From JAXMCI01 sp046349435 (GTDB lineage: Bacteria > Pseudomonadota > Alphaproteobacteria > Dongiales > Dongiaceae): 64,000 nucleotides of DNA. The position numbers and the translations under genes were made by a program. The stretch covers positions 1-64,000 of the forward strand of contig JAXMCI010000015.1 in NCBI GenBank assembly GCA_046349435.1, written 5' to 3'. Shown here in pieces: positions 15,340 through 23,288 of this stretch (positions are counted from its first letter, which is position 1; each line of letters begins with the position of its first letter). The notes beneath the pieces are model-generated. The model was given only the letters and a program-made list of their open reading frames with translations. It had not been told where the DNA came from and ran no database searches.

Positions 15340-16896
15340 CTAGACGTTGCTGTCCGGCACCGCCGCCTTCTTGCGCGCGATGAAGTCCTGCACCGCCTCG
15401 TCGACCGCCGGGTCGATCTCCGGCGGCTCGTATTCCTGCAGCATGCGCTTCCAGATCTTGTTGGCGCGCTGGGCGGCGTCCTGGCGGCCTTCGGCCTCCC
15501 ACTGCTCGTAGCTGTTGTTGTCGGCGATCGACGAGCGGTAGAAGGCGGTCTCGAAATTGGCCTGGGTGTGGCTGCAGCCGAGGAAGTGGCTGCCCGGGCC
15601 GACCTCGCGGATGGCGTCGAGCGCCTGGCCGTTCTCGCTGAGGTCGATGCCGTTGGCCAGCACCTGCATCATGCCGCACTGGTCGGCGTCCATGACGAAC
15701 TTCTCGTAGCCCGAGGCGAGCCCGCCCTCGAGCCAGCCGGCGGCGTGCAGCACGAAGTTGGTGCCGGCCTGCAGCGTGGGCAGCAGCGTCTGCGCGCTCT
15801 CGTAGGCGGCCTGCGCGTCGGGCACCTTGGAGGCGCAGAGCGAGCCGCCGGTGCGGTAGGGGATGCCGAGCCGGCGGGCGAGCTGGCCGGCGGCCAGCGA
15901 TACCAGGGTCGGCTCCGGCGTGCCGAAGGTCGGCGCGCCCGACTGCATCGAGATCGAGCTGGCGAAGACGCCGAACACCACCGGCGCGCCGGGCCGCACC
16001 AGCTGCGTCGTGCCGGCGCCGGCCAGCACCTCGGCCAGCACCTGGGCGAGCGTGCCGGCGGCGGTCACCGGGCTCATCGCGCCGGCCAGGATGAAGGGCG
16101 TGACGATGCAGGCCTGGTTGGCGCGGGCATAGACCTTGAGCGCGCCCAGCATGGTGCCGTCCCACACCATCGGCGAGTTGGCGTTGATCAGGCTGATGAT
16201 GCAGGTGTGGTCGTCGAGGTACCTCTCGCCGAACACCAGCTTGGCCATCGCCACCGTGTCGGCCGCCCGCTCGGGCTGGGTGACCGAGCCCATGAACGGC
16301 TTGTCAGAGAGGCGGATGTGCGAATAGACCATGTCGAGATGCCGCTTGTTGACCGGCAGGTCGACCGGCTCGCACACCGTGCCGCCCGAATGGTGGATCG
16401 AGGGCGAGAGGTAGGCGAGCTTCACGAAGTTGCGGAAATCCTCGATCGTGGCGTAGCGCCGGCCCTCGTCGAGGTTGCGCACGAAGGGCGGCCCGTAGAC
16501 CGGCGCGAACACCGTCGCCTTGCCGCCGATGGTGACGTTGCGCTCGGGGTTGCGGGCGTGCTGCACGAACTCGCGCGGCGCCGTCTTCTGGATGATCGAG
16601 CGCGGCAGGCCGCGCGGGAAGCGCACCCGCGTGCCCTTGACGTCGGCCCCGGCGGCGCGCCAGAGCTGCAGGGCCTCCTCGTCGTCGCGGAACTCGATGC
16701 CGACCTCCTCGAGGATGGTGTCGGCGTTGCGCTCGATCAGCGCGAGCCCCTCCTCGCCCAGCACCTCGGTCAGCGGGATCTTCCGAATGATGAAGGGCAG
16801 CGCCTGCAGCTTCGGCCGGCTGCGGGCCGCCCGCCGCGCATCGGCGCCGCCGCGCCCACGCCGTCCGCCCGCCTCGCTCCGCTCCGCGCTCGCCAT
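15340..16896 (-). CDS. Trimethylamine methyltransferase (MttB) family protein, non-pyrrolysine
   Basis: A 518-residue MttB-superfamily protein. The frame is open throughout, so it lacks the in-frame amber codon that encodes pyrrolysine in true trimethylamine methyltransferases. The non-Pyl branch includes glycine betaine and other quaternary amine:corrinoid methyltransferases. The family's TIM-barrel is recognisable from VGIEFRDDEEAL near the N-terminus, the SIHHSGGTVCEPVD segment (about 160-175), and the C-terminal IDPAVDEAVQDFIARKK. No corrinoid protein or reductase gene is adjacent, so the methyl acceptor is unknown. In aerobic alphaproteobacteria many such proteins remain uncharacterised. 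Confidence 0.88.
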   Translation of the reverse strand: MASAERSEAGGRRGRGGADARRAARSRPKLQALPFIIRKIPLTEVLGEEGLALIERNADTILEEVGIEFRDDEEALQLWRAAGADVKGTRVRFPRGLPRSIIQKTAPREFVQHARNPERNVTIGGKATVFAPVYGPPFVRNLDEGRRYATIEDFRNFVKLAYLSPSIHHSGGTVCEPVDLPVNKRHLDMVYSHIRLSDKPFMGSVTQPERAADTVAMAKLVFGERYLDDHTCIISLINANSPMVWDGTMLGALKVYARANQACIVTPFILAGAMSPVTAAGTLAQVLAEVLAGAGTTQLVRPGAPVVFGVFASSISMQSGAPTFGTPEPTLVSLAAGQLARRLGIPYRTGGSLCASKVPDAQAAYESAQTLLPTLQAGTNFVLHAAGWLEGGLASGYEKFVMDADQCGMMQVLANGIDLSENGQALDAIREVGPGSHFLGCSHTQANFETAFYRSSIADNNSYEQWEAEGRQDAAQRANKIWKRMLQEYEPPEIDPAVDEAVQDFIARKKAAVPDSNV

Positions 16897-17072
16897 CTCA
16901 GCCCTGCCCTTTCGTCCGGGGGCCGGAAGTATCGGCAGCGCCTCCCGGCCCCACTCGCGAAGCAGCGACAGGCCATGGCGCGTTCGCGCCAGGGGATACC
17001 GGCAGCGGTTGACCCTGCCGGCCCGGGGGTGAGAGCATCGCCGATCGCTGGCCGCTGCCGCGGGAGGAGCCC

Positions 17073-17876
17073 ATGCCGAAGCCGGTCGCCCCTGCCATCG
17101 CCGTCGCCGCCCTGCTGCTTGCCGCCGCGCCGGCCGCGCATGCCGCGCCGCAGGCGCTCGGGCTGGTCGCCAGCAACGGCCTGCCGACGCCGCTCACCTG
17201 CCGCGACGGCGAGTGCAGCGCCGAGTTCAGCGCCTTCTGCCTGCAGGAGGCACGGCCCTCGCCGGCCCGCGGCGACGCCTACGCGCCGGCGCCGGGCGCC
17301 GCGGTCACCCTGCTGGTCACCGCGCCGGACGGCAGCACCCGGCGCCTCGACGGGGCGCCCTATCTGCGCTTCTCCGCCCTGATCGGCTTCACCGGCCTCA
17401 GGATCGCGCTGCCCGCGGCGGCGTTGCGGTCGCTCGGCGCGGCCGCGGTGGCGGTCGAGGTCGGGCCGCGCGTCACCATGCTGCCGGTGCCCGTCCCGGG
17501 CGACCCGAACCCGCAGAGCGCGGGCGAGATCGCGCTCGCCACCGGGCCGGTGCGGGTCCAGGCCGAGGCCAGCTTCGAGCGGCCCGGCCCGGTCGCCGAG
17601 GCGGCCCGGATCACCAACCTGATGGTCAACGCGCTCTCGCCCGGCGACTACTACCACCCGGCGCCGATGACGCTGTGGGACGAGGCGGCGCAGGCCGCGG
17701 GCGCCGCCGGCGCCTCGCCGGAGGGCATCGAGCTCGCGCACGAGGCGTTCTCCGGCTGCCGCTTCGCCGTCACCACCGGCTCCGACGCCTCGATGCGGCG
17801 CTGCCTGGCGCTGCGCCACGCCGATCTGATGACCGGCGCCAACCACCGCTTCTGGGACTCGCAGGCGGGGTCGTGA
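17073..17876 (+). CDS. Exported hypothetical protein
   Basis: A 267-residue protein with a signal peptide (MPKPVAPAIAVAALLLAAAPAAHA, cleavage after AHA) and a periplasmic domain I do not recognise. It has paired cysteines in TCRDGEC and FCLQEA shortly after the signal, and again in SGCRF and MRRCLAL near the C-terminus, so two or three disulfides are likely. The middle (PDGSTRRLDG, VAVEVGPRVT) looks like beta-sandwich. GGGAGGAG lies just before the ATG. It is divergent from the MttB-family gene and ends 7 bp before a convergent SDR gene. Confidence 0.7.
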   Translation: MPKPVAPAIAVAALLLAAAPAAHAAPQALGLVASNGLPTPLTCRDGECSAEFSAFCLQEARPSPARGDAYAPAPGAAVTLLVTAPDGSTRRLDGAPYLRFSALIGFTGLRIALPAAALRSLGAAAVAVEVGPRVTMLPVPVPGDPNPQSAGEIALATGPVRVQAEASFERPGPVAEAARITNLMVNALSPGDYYHPAPMTLWDEAAQAAGAAGASPEGIELAHEAFSGCRFAVTTGSDASMRRCLALRHADLMTGANHRFWDSQAGS

Positions 17877-17883
17877 TCCCCGC

Positions 17884-18615
17884 TCAGCGCGCGATCGGCA
17901 GGGCCTCGCCGGTGAGGCCGCGCGCGGCATCGCTGCAGAGATGCAGCACCAGCGCCGCGATCTCGCGGCCGACCGCCGGGTCCGCCAGCGACTCGGCGAT
18001 CGCGGCGGGCGGGCTGACCGCGTTGCAGGTGACGCCGTGGGCCGCGCCCTCCTGCGCGACGCAGCGGACGAGGCCGAGCAGGCCCTGCTTGGCGGCGCAG
18101 TAGGCGCCGTGCCTGGCCCAGCCGGTGCCGGCCTCGGCGGCGCCGATCTGGACGATGCGGCCCCACCCCGCCGCCAGCATCGCCGGCAGGCAGGCGCGGG
18201 TGACGCGGAAGGCGCCGGTCAGCGCGATGTCGAGCACGGCGAGCCAGGCCGCATCGCCGCCCGCGCCGAGCGGCTGCTCGGCGATCGCGCCCTGGGCATT
18301 CACCAGCACGGCGATGGGACCGAGCGCGGCGCTGGCGGCGGCATGGAAGCCGTTCACCGAGTCCGACGAGCGCGGATCGAGCGGGGCCGCGAAGCAGCGC
18401 ACGCCGAGCGCCTCGATCGCGGCCCGGGCGCGGGCGAGCCCGGCCGGTCCGGCGCGCGGCGCCTGGACGCCGGCGGGCAGCGCCGCCTCGGGCGGCAGCG
18501 CCCCGATCGCGACATCCGCCCCGGCCCCGGCCAGGGCCGAGGCGATCGCCAGCCCGAGTCCCTCGGTGCCGGCGGTGACCCAGGCGACGCGGCCGGCGAG
18601 CGGTCCCACGCTCAC
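17884..18615 (-). CDS. Short-chain dehydrogenase/reductase
   Basis: A 243-residue SDR with a nucleotide-binding TAGTEGLG (about 15-22), NAQG in place of the usual NNAG, and the catalytic Tyr-Lys in YCAAK. The start is GTG at 18613-18615, overlapping the aldolase stop (GTGA), so translation is coupled. It is a paralogue of the SDR at 19343-20182, sharing HGAYCAAK and HGVTCNA segments, but more diverged: the catalytic Ser region reads QIGAAEAG, with the expected Ser replaced by Gly or Ala. The enzyme may be inactive or use another residue. Substrate unknown. Confidence 0.8.
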   Translation of the reverse strand: MSVGPLAGRVAWVTAGTEGLGLAIASALAGAGADVAIGALPPEAALPAGVQAPRAGPAGLARARAAIEALGVRCFAAPLDPRSSDSVNGFHAAASAALGPIAVLVNAQGAIAEQPLGAGGDAAWLAVLDIALTGAFRVTRACLPAMLAAGWGRIVQIGAAEAGTGWARHGAYCAAKQGLLGLVRCVAQEGAAHGVTCNAVSPPAAIAESLADPAVGREIAALVLHLCSDAARGLTGEALPIAR

Positions 18616-19349
18616 AGCCCCGCCGTCTTCAGCGCCTGGGCGAAGCCGAGCCCGAGCGCGCTGAGGTCGTCGCACACCGTGAGCAGCACGGCGCCGTGGC
18701 CCCGGGCGAAGGCGAACATCGCGGCGCCCGGCGCCGGCATGCCCCAGGGCTTGCCGGCCGCGGCGGCCGCGGCCGCAACCGCCGCGATGTCGGCGCGGTC
18801 GGCGTCGGTCTGGCGGTACGGGCCGCGGCCGCGGCTCATCGACAGGTCGCTGGGGCCGACGAACAACCCGTCGACGGTCGGCAGCGCGGCGATCGCCGCG
18901 GCGTCGGCCAGCGCCCCCGGCGTCTCGATCATGCACCAGCAGCCGGTGCGCCGGTTCTCCGCGGCGAAGAAGTCCGGTCCCGTGCCGCCATAGCCCATGG
19001 TCCGGCTGTAGCCGACGCCGCGGCTGCCGAGCGGCGGGTACTTGGCGAGCGCGCTGGCGGCCCGCGCCTCGGCGAGGTCGGCGATCTGCGGCAGGATCAC
19101 CGCGTCGACGCCGGCATCGAGCGCGTGCTGGATCTCGGCCCGGCTCAGCGCGGCGACCCGCCAGTAGACGGCGAGGCCGAGGCCGCGGCAGGCGAAGGAC
19201 AGCGCGTCCGCCTCCGGCTCGCCGATCACGCCGTGCTCGCGGTCGAGGATGACGGCGCGATAGCCGGCGGCGGCGGCGATCTCGCAGGCCGGCAGGCTGG
19301 CCTGCTCCAGCCAGAAGGCGATCGCCGGTCCCGGCGCGGTCCCTACCAT
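18612..19349 (-). CDS. HpcH/HpaI aldolase family protein
   Basis: A 245-residue class II aldolase of the HpcH/HpaI (4-hydroxy-2-oxoheptanedioate/2-keto-3-deoxy-L-rhamnonate aldolase) fold. The Glu and Asp metal ligands lie in MIETPGAL and VGPSDLSMS; the arginine that binds pyruvate is expected in RGVGYSR. The enzymes cleave 2-keto acids to pyruvate and an aldehyde. The ATG at 19347-19349 overlaps the upstream SDR stop by 7 bp and its own stop overlaps the next SDR, so all three form one tightly coupled operon. The aldehyde product might be a substrate of the SDRs. Confidence 0.87.
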   Translation of the reverse strand: MVGTAPGPAIAFWLEQASLPACEIAAAAGYRAVILDREHGVIGEPEADALSFACRGLGLAVYWRVAALSRAEIQHALDAGVDAVILPQIADLAEARAASALAKYPPLGSRGVGYSRTMGYGGTGPDFFAAENRRTGCWCMIETPGALADAAAIAALPTVDGLFVGPSDLSMSRGRGPYRQTDADRADIAAVAAAAAAAGKPWGMPAPGAAMFAFARGHGAVLLTVCDDLSALGLGFAQALKTAGL

Positions 19350-20182
19350 TGCGAGCCCATGGCGATGGTGATCGCCTCCCCCGACAGGCTGGCGGCGTCG
19401 GGACGGCAGAGATGCAGCGCCAGCGCCGCCACCTCCTCCGGCGTGAGATAGCGCTTCTGCGGCAGGGTCGCCGCGACCTGCGCGCGGTAGTCGTCGACCG
19501 AGACGTCGAGCCCGGCGATGTCGATCTCCAGCCGCGATGCGGCGTAGTTGCTGCCGGTGTCGACGAAGCCGGGATTGATCGCGTTGCAGGTGACGCCGTG
19601 CCCGCGGCCCTCGAGCGCCGCCGTGCGCGTCAGGCCGATCAGCGCCGCCTTGGCGGCGCAGTAGGCGCCGTGCATGGCATAGCCGACATTGGCCGCGGTC
19701 GAGCCGAAATTGACGATCCGCCCCCAGCCGCGCTGCTTCATCGCCGGCAGGCAGCGCCGGATCGTGCGGAAGGGGCCGGTGACGTTGAGGTCGAGCATGC
19801 GCTGCCAGAGCGCGTCGGGGTGGCCGTCGATCAGGTGCCGCACCGAGGAGCCGGCGGCGTTGACCAGGATGTCGATCGGGCCGAAGGCGTCGAGCACGGC
19901 GCGGTGCGAGGCCTCGATCGACTCGTCGAGGCAGACATCGAGCGGCAGCGCCAGCCCGCGCACGCCATGGCCCTCGATCTCCGCCCTCACGCGGGCCAGG
20001 CTGCCGTCGTCGGGGGTGAAGCAGTTCTGGTTCGGCAGGACGACGCCGCGCTGGCTGGCCAGCAGCGAGCCGATCGCCACGTCCGCTCCGGCGGCGGCAA
20101 GCGCCAGCGCCGTGGCCCGGCCCATGCCCGAGGCGCCGCCGGTCACCCAGGCCACCCGTCCGGCCAGCACGCGCTCGGCCAA
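19343..20182 (-). CDS. Short-chain dehydrogenase/reductase
   Basis: An SDR of about 279 residues with TGGASGMG (nucleotide binding), NAAGSS, the catalytic Ser in NFGSTA and YCAAK. The upstream frame contains no convincing ATG; TTG at 20180-20182 is preferred because GGGAGGAGG lies 5-7 bp before it and the first strand (VAWVTGG) follows at a normal distance. It is longer than usual by an insertion after the second strand (LASQRGVVLPNQNCF). First gene of the SDR-aldolase-SDR operon, divergent from the GlxA-type regulator. Confidence 0.8.
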   Translation of the reverse strand: MAERVLAGRVAWVTGGASGMGRATALALAAAGADVAIGSLLASQRGVVLPNQNCFTPDDGSLARVRAEIEGHGVRGLALPLDVCLDESIEASHRAVLDAFGPIDILVNAAGSSVRHLIDGHPDALWQRMLDLNVTGPFRTIRRCLPAMKQRGWGRIVNFGSTAANVGYAMHGAYCAAKAALIGLTRTAALEGRGHGVTCNAINPGFVDTGSNYAASRLEIDIAGLDVSVDDYRAQVAATLPQKRYLTPEEVAALALHLCRPDAASLSGEAITIAMGSQW

Positions 20183-20318
20183 GGCCCCCTCCTCCCGCGG
20201 CCCGTCCGCGACCGGGGCGCAGTCTATGTTGACAGCGCCGGCGGCGTTTGGTCCGCTGGCGCCGCGATCTTGACCGGAAACGCCGGGCGCGAAGCGCCGG
20301 TGCCGGAGCGGGAGGGAC

Positions 20319-21278
20319 ATGAGCAGGGCCAGCGACGCGGGGCCGGTGCGGGTCGGCTTCTTCCTCATCCCCGACTTCCCGATGCTGGCCTTCTCGGCCG
20401 CCATCGAGGCGCTGCGCGTCGCCAACTGGGTGAGCGGCCGGACGCTCTACGAATGGACGCTGCTCTCGGAGGATGGCGGCCCGGTCAGCCCGAGCTGCGG
20501 CATCCCGGTGACGCCGCACGGCGCGATGACGTCGGTCGACCGCTTCCCGATCATGCTGGTCTGCGCGGGCATCGGCGGCAACCGCTACCGCAACAAGCGG
20601 GTCTTCGCCTGGCTGCGGCGGCTGGCCCGCAACCGCTCGGTGCTGGGCGGGGTGGGAACCGGCGCCTATGCGCTGGCGCGGGCCGGGTTGCTCGACGGCT
20701 ATCGCTGCACCATCCACTGGGAGGAGCTGGAGAACTTCGCCCGCGAGTTCCCCCATCTCGAGGTCACCGCCGACCTCATCGAGGCCGACCGCGACCGGCT
20801 GACCTGCCCGGGCGGCACCGCCTCGCTGGACCTCATCTTCCACATCGTGCAGCAGCAGCATGGCCGCGACCTCGCCTGGCAGATCGCCGACGAGTTCATC
20901 CAGCACCGGGTGCGCAGCCCGAACGATCCGCAGCGCCTGTCGCTCGAGGCGCGCACCCGGATCAACGACGCCCGGCTGCTCGCCGCCGTCGCGGCGATGG
21001 AGAAGAACCTCGAGGATCCGCTGAGCCTGGAGCAGATCTGCACCGCCTCGGGCCTGTCGCTGCGCCACCTGCAGCGCCGCTTCATCGAGGTGCTGGGCAA
21101 GCCGCCGACCGAGTTCTACCGCGAGCTGCGGCTGCAGCGGGCGCGCAAGATGCTGATGCACGGCAGCAAGTCGATCCTCGACGTCGCCGTCGCCAACGGC
21201 TTCGTCTCCGGCGCCCATTTCAGCCGCTGCTACCGAGCCCAGTTCGGCCGCACCCCGCGCGAGGAGCGCCGCGGCTGA
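20319..21278 (+). CDS. GlxA family transcriptional regulator (DJ-1/PfpI + AraC HTH)
   Basis: A 319-residue regulator with an N-terminal amidotransferase-like DJ-1/PfpI domain (about 10-185, including GFFLIPDFPMLAF and the GVGTGAYALARAGLL elbow) and a C-terminal AraC DNA-binding domain (about 215-315, with GLSLRHLQRRF and ANGFVSGAHFSRCY). In the DJ-1 domain the elbow residue is Thr where active enzymes have Cys, so it is a ligand sensor. Related proteins (GbdR, CdhR, ArgR) control betaine, carnitine and arginine catabolism. The 136-bp gap to the divergent SDR-aldolase-SDR operon makes that operon the obvious target. Confidence 0.88.
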   Translation: MSRASDAGPVRVGFFLIPDFPMLAFSAAIEALRVANWVSGRTLYEWTLLSEDGGPVSPSCGIPVTPHGAMTSVDRFPIMLVCAGIGGNRYRNKRVFAWLRRLARNRSVLGGVGTGAYALARAGLLDGYRCTIHWEELENFAREFPHLEVTADLIEADRDRLTCPGGTASLDLIFHIVQQQHGRDLAWQIADEFIQHRVRSPNDPQRLSLEARTRINDARLLAAVAAMEKNLEDPLSLEQICTASGLSLRHLQRRFIEVLGKPPTEFYRELRLQRARKMLMHGSKSILDVAVANGFVSGAHFSRCYRAQFGRTPREERRG

Positions 21279-21280
21279 GC

Positions 21281-21343
21281 AGGCCCGGGTCCGGCCCGGG
21301 CATCCAGCCCGCGGACGCGTGCCGGGTCAAGCCCGGCAATGAC
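21281..21343. repeat. Dispersed alphaproteobacterial palindrome, copy 2
   Basis: GGCCCGGGTCCGGCCCGGGCATCCAG followed by GCCGGGTCAAGCCCGGCAATGAC belongs to the same dispersed palindrome family as 13946-14043 and 51741-51822. It starts directly after the stop of the GlxA-type gene and may act as a transcription terminator or mRNA stabiliser. Confidence 0.6.
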
Positions 21344-21396
21344 CAAAGGAGACGGAGGGCACGGAGCTCATTGTCAAGCCCGGGCTCATAGGCTGG

Positions 21397-21880
21397 TTAG
21401 GTCATGAATCGACGTCGTCGTCGGGGCAGCCGCCAGGGAAGAGTGCGAGCGCCGAGCGGCGGCCAGATGGGGCGAGCGCAGAGGGGGCAGAGGGGGAGGC
21501 CGTGACCGATCAGCAGGGCAAGAAGCTGAGGGCGATCCCGTCCCAGAGGAGCGGATGGCGTTTGATGGCTCGATCTGCCAGCGAACGCGGTAGAGATCGG
21601 CGAGGCGCGGCGTCGAGCGAGGTGATGAGGGCACTGCGCGGGTCGACAGCTGGTTGCTGGCGGTCTTGGTTCGTCGGCCGGCGCGGATGGCGCAGGGCAG
21701 CGGCGAAGGTGCACGGTCACCGCGATGTCGACGCTGCCCTCGCGGGGGCGAGCCGGCCAGTCCAGCGGCCGGTTCTCGCCATCGCGCATGCCAGGAGCAG
21801 CGCTGGCGCACGGATAGGGTCGAAGGATCTCGCCCGGCTGCACGCCACTTCATCGGCGTGAGGTCATGGCACCCGCGTCG
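21397..21880 (-). pseudogene. Degenerate IS4-family transposase remnant
   Basis: On the minus strand, LADLYRVRWQIE (21570-21605) matches the Y-x2-R-x3-E signature of the IS4 transposase C-terminal catalytic block. After it the expected lysine-rich continuation is found only in a shifted frame (AIKRHPLL), and before it ALITSLDAA is in yet another frame. Downstream, QLLALLIGHGL resembles the family's C-terminal helix. Several indels and no terminal inverted repeats that I could find show that this is a relic. It lies at the edge of a zone that also holds a frameshifted dehydratase gene. Confidence 0.5.
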
Positions 21881-22189
21881 TAGCAAGCGCCATTGCCGGG
21901 ATGAGGCTGCCGTCGATCGCCCCTCGAACCGCGGGCCAGCAGCCCAGGAAACGTTCGAGGCAAAGCTCGGCGATGTCCCGAGCCGCGACCGCAGCGCCGC
22001 CCGCGTCATCAGCACGACCGATGAAAGGCCCCATGAAGGCGCGCACCCAGCCCAGCAAATGATCCTGGCGTGCGGCGAATCGATCCCCATGTCGTTCAGC
22101 CAGCAGCCGAAAGCTGCAAGAGTGGTCGCAGCCACGCCCTCAAGAGAGCCCCCCCTATCCTGCATCCATCGTGCGGGACACGGCCCGTG
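21881..22189. other. Stretch without recognisable gene
   Basis: About 300 bp between the transposase relic and the broken dehydratase gene. On the minus strand there is a 64-codon open stretch (21864-22058) with an Ala-rich, amphipathic sequence ending in IDGSLIPAMALATTRVP, but I do not recognise it and it has no Shine-Dalgarno. It could be the N-terminal part of the same transposase relic or unrelated debris. Confidence 0.4.
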
Positions 22190-23288
22190 AGGATCAGACC
22201 TTCTGCCTGCGCTACCGCATGCCCTATGCGCTGACCTACCCGCGCGCGGCGAGTACGACGAGCGCGAGGCGCTGCTGGTGAAGGTGCTGACCGACGACGA
22301 CGCCGTGTTCGGCTGGGGCGAATCCGCGATGTGGGGCGCACGCCGTCAGCCGCGGTGATCGAGCGCGAGATCGCGCCGATCGTCGGCCAGATCCGCGCCG
22401 GCCGGAATATCTCTGGGAGAAGGTCTTCCAGGAGATCTATCACGGCCGCCGCGGCATCCTGATCGCGGCGCTGTCCGGCGTCGACATCGCGCTGTGGGAC
22501 CATCCTCGGCAAGGCCGCCGGCCTGCCGCTGTGGCGCTCGGCGGCTCGGCCGGCCGCTCGCCGCCTACGCCTCCTCCGGCTACCGGCGCGACTATCCGCT
22601 CGACGCCTTCGCCGCCGACGTCGCCGCTATCGCGGCTACAAGATGAAGGTCGGCAACGTGCCGCAGGCGGTGCATGCCCGCACCCTGCCCGACGTGCCGC
22701 TGCGCCGCTCCATCGAGGAGGACCTCGCCCGGGTCGCCGCGGCGCGCGAGGCGCTCGGCGCCGACCGCGACCTGATGGTCGACGCCACCACCTCGCTGAC
22801 CCCGCGCGTCGCCATGCGCTACGCCGAGGCGCTGGAGCGGCTGGAGGTGCGCTGGTTCGAGGAGCCGGTGCCGGCCGAGGACGTCGCCGGCTGCGCCGAG
22901 CTGGCGCGCCGCACCCGCCTCGCCATCGCCGGCTTCGAGACCGAGACCGGCCACGCCTTCGCCCGGCTGATCGACGCCGGCGCCATCCAGATGGTGCAGC
23001 CCGACATCGTGCAGGCCGGCGGCATCACCGAGGCGCGCAAGATCGCCGCCTACGCCCAGGTCCGGCACCTGCCCTTCACCAGCAAGAACTACAGCACGGC
23101 GGTCAGCTCGGCCGCCTGCCTGCAGCTGCTCTACGCGCTGCCCAACGGGGCGTACTTCGAATGGGACCAGGACCCGCTGCCCTGGCGCGACGAGCTGCTG
23201 CGCGCACCGGCTTTCCGCATCGTCGAGGGCTGGGCCGCGCCGGGCGAGGCCCCGGCCTCGGCATCGATCTCGACGAGGCCCGCTGGCG
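22190..23288 (+). pseudogene. Enolase superfamily dehydratase gene with about eight indels
   Basis: Reading across frames gives a nearly complete mandelate racemase/enolase family protein: RYRMPYALTYPR, EYDEREALLVKVL, AVIEREIAPIVGQI, GILIAALSGVDIALWD, GLPLW, YASSGYRRDYPLDAF, then a long intact stretch from 22643 (YKMKVGNV with its KxK base, DLMVDATTS, WFEEPVP, GFETETG, FTSKNYST). Frame changes fall near 22245, 22340, 22400, 22501, 22535, 22555, 22628 and 23247. The first few residues are missing, and the C-terminal GLGIDLDEARWR runs into a convergent gene without its own stop. Either a decayed gene or a stretch of poor sequence; function unlikely as written. Confidence 0.75.

Noticed and set aside
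14820..15340. A complete toxin-antitoxin pair
   Set aside because: The HTH protein is antitoxin-like, but no second small gene fits in the 80 bp upstream or the 9 bp downstream.
15340..16896. Pyrrolysine-containing trimethylamine methyltransferase
   Set aside because: The gene has no in-frame TAG, and nothing in the window encodes pyrrolysine synthesis.
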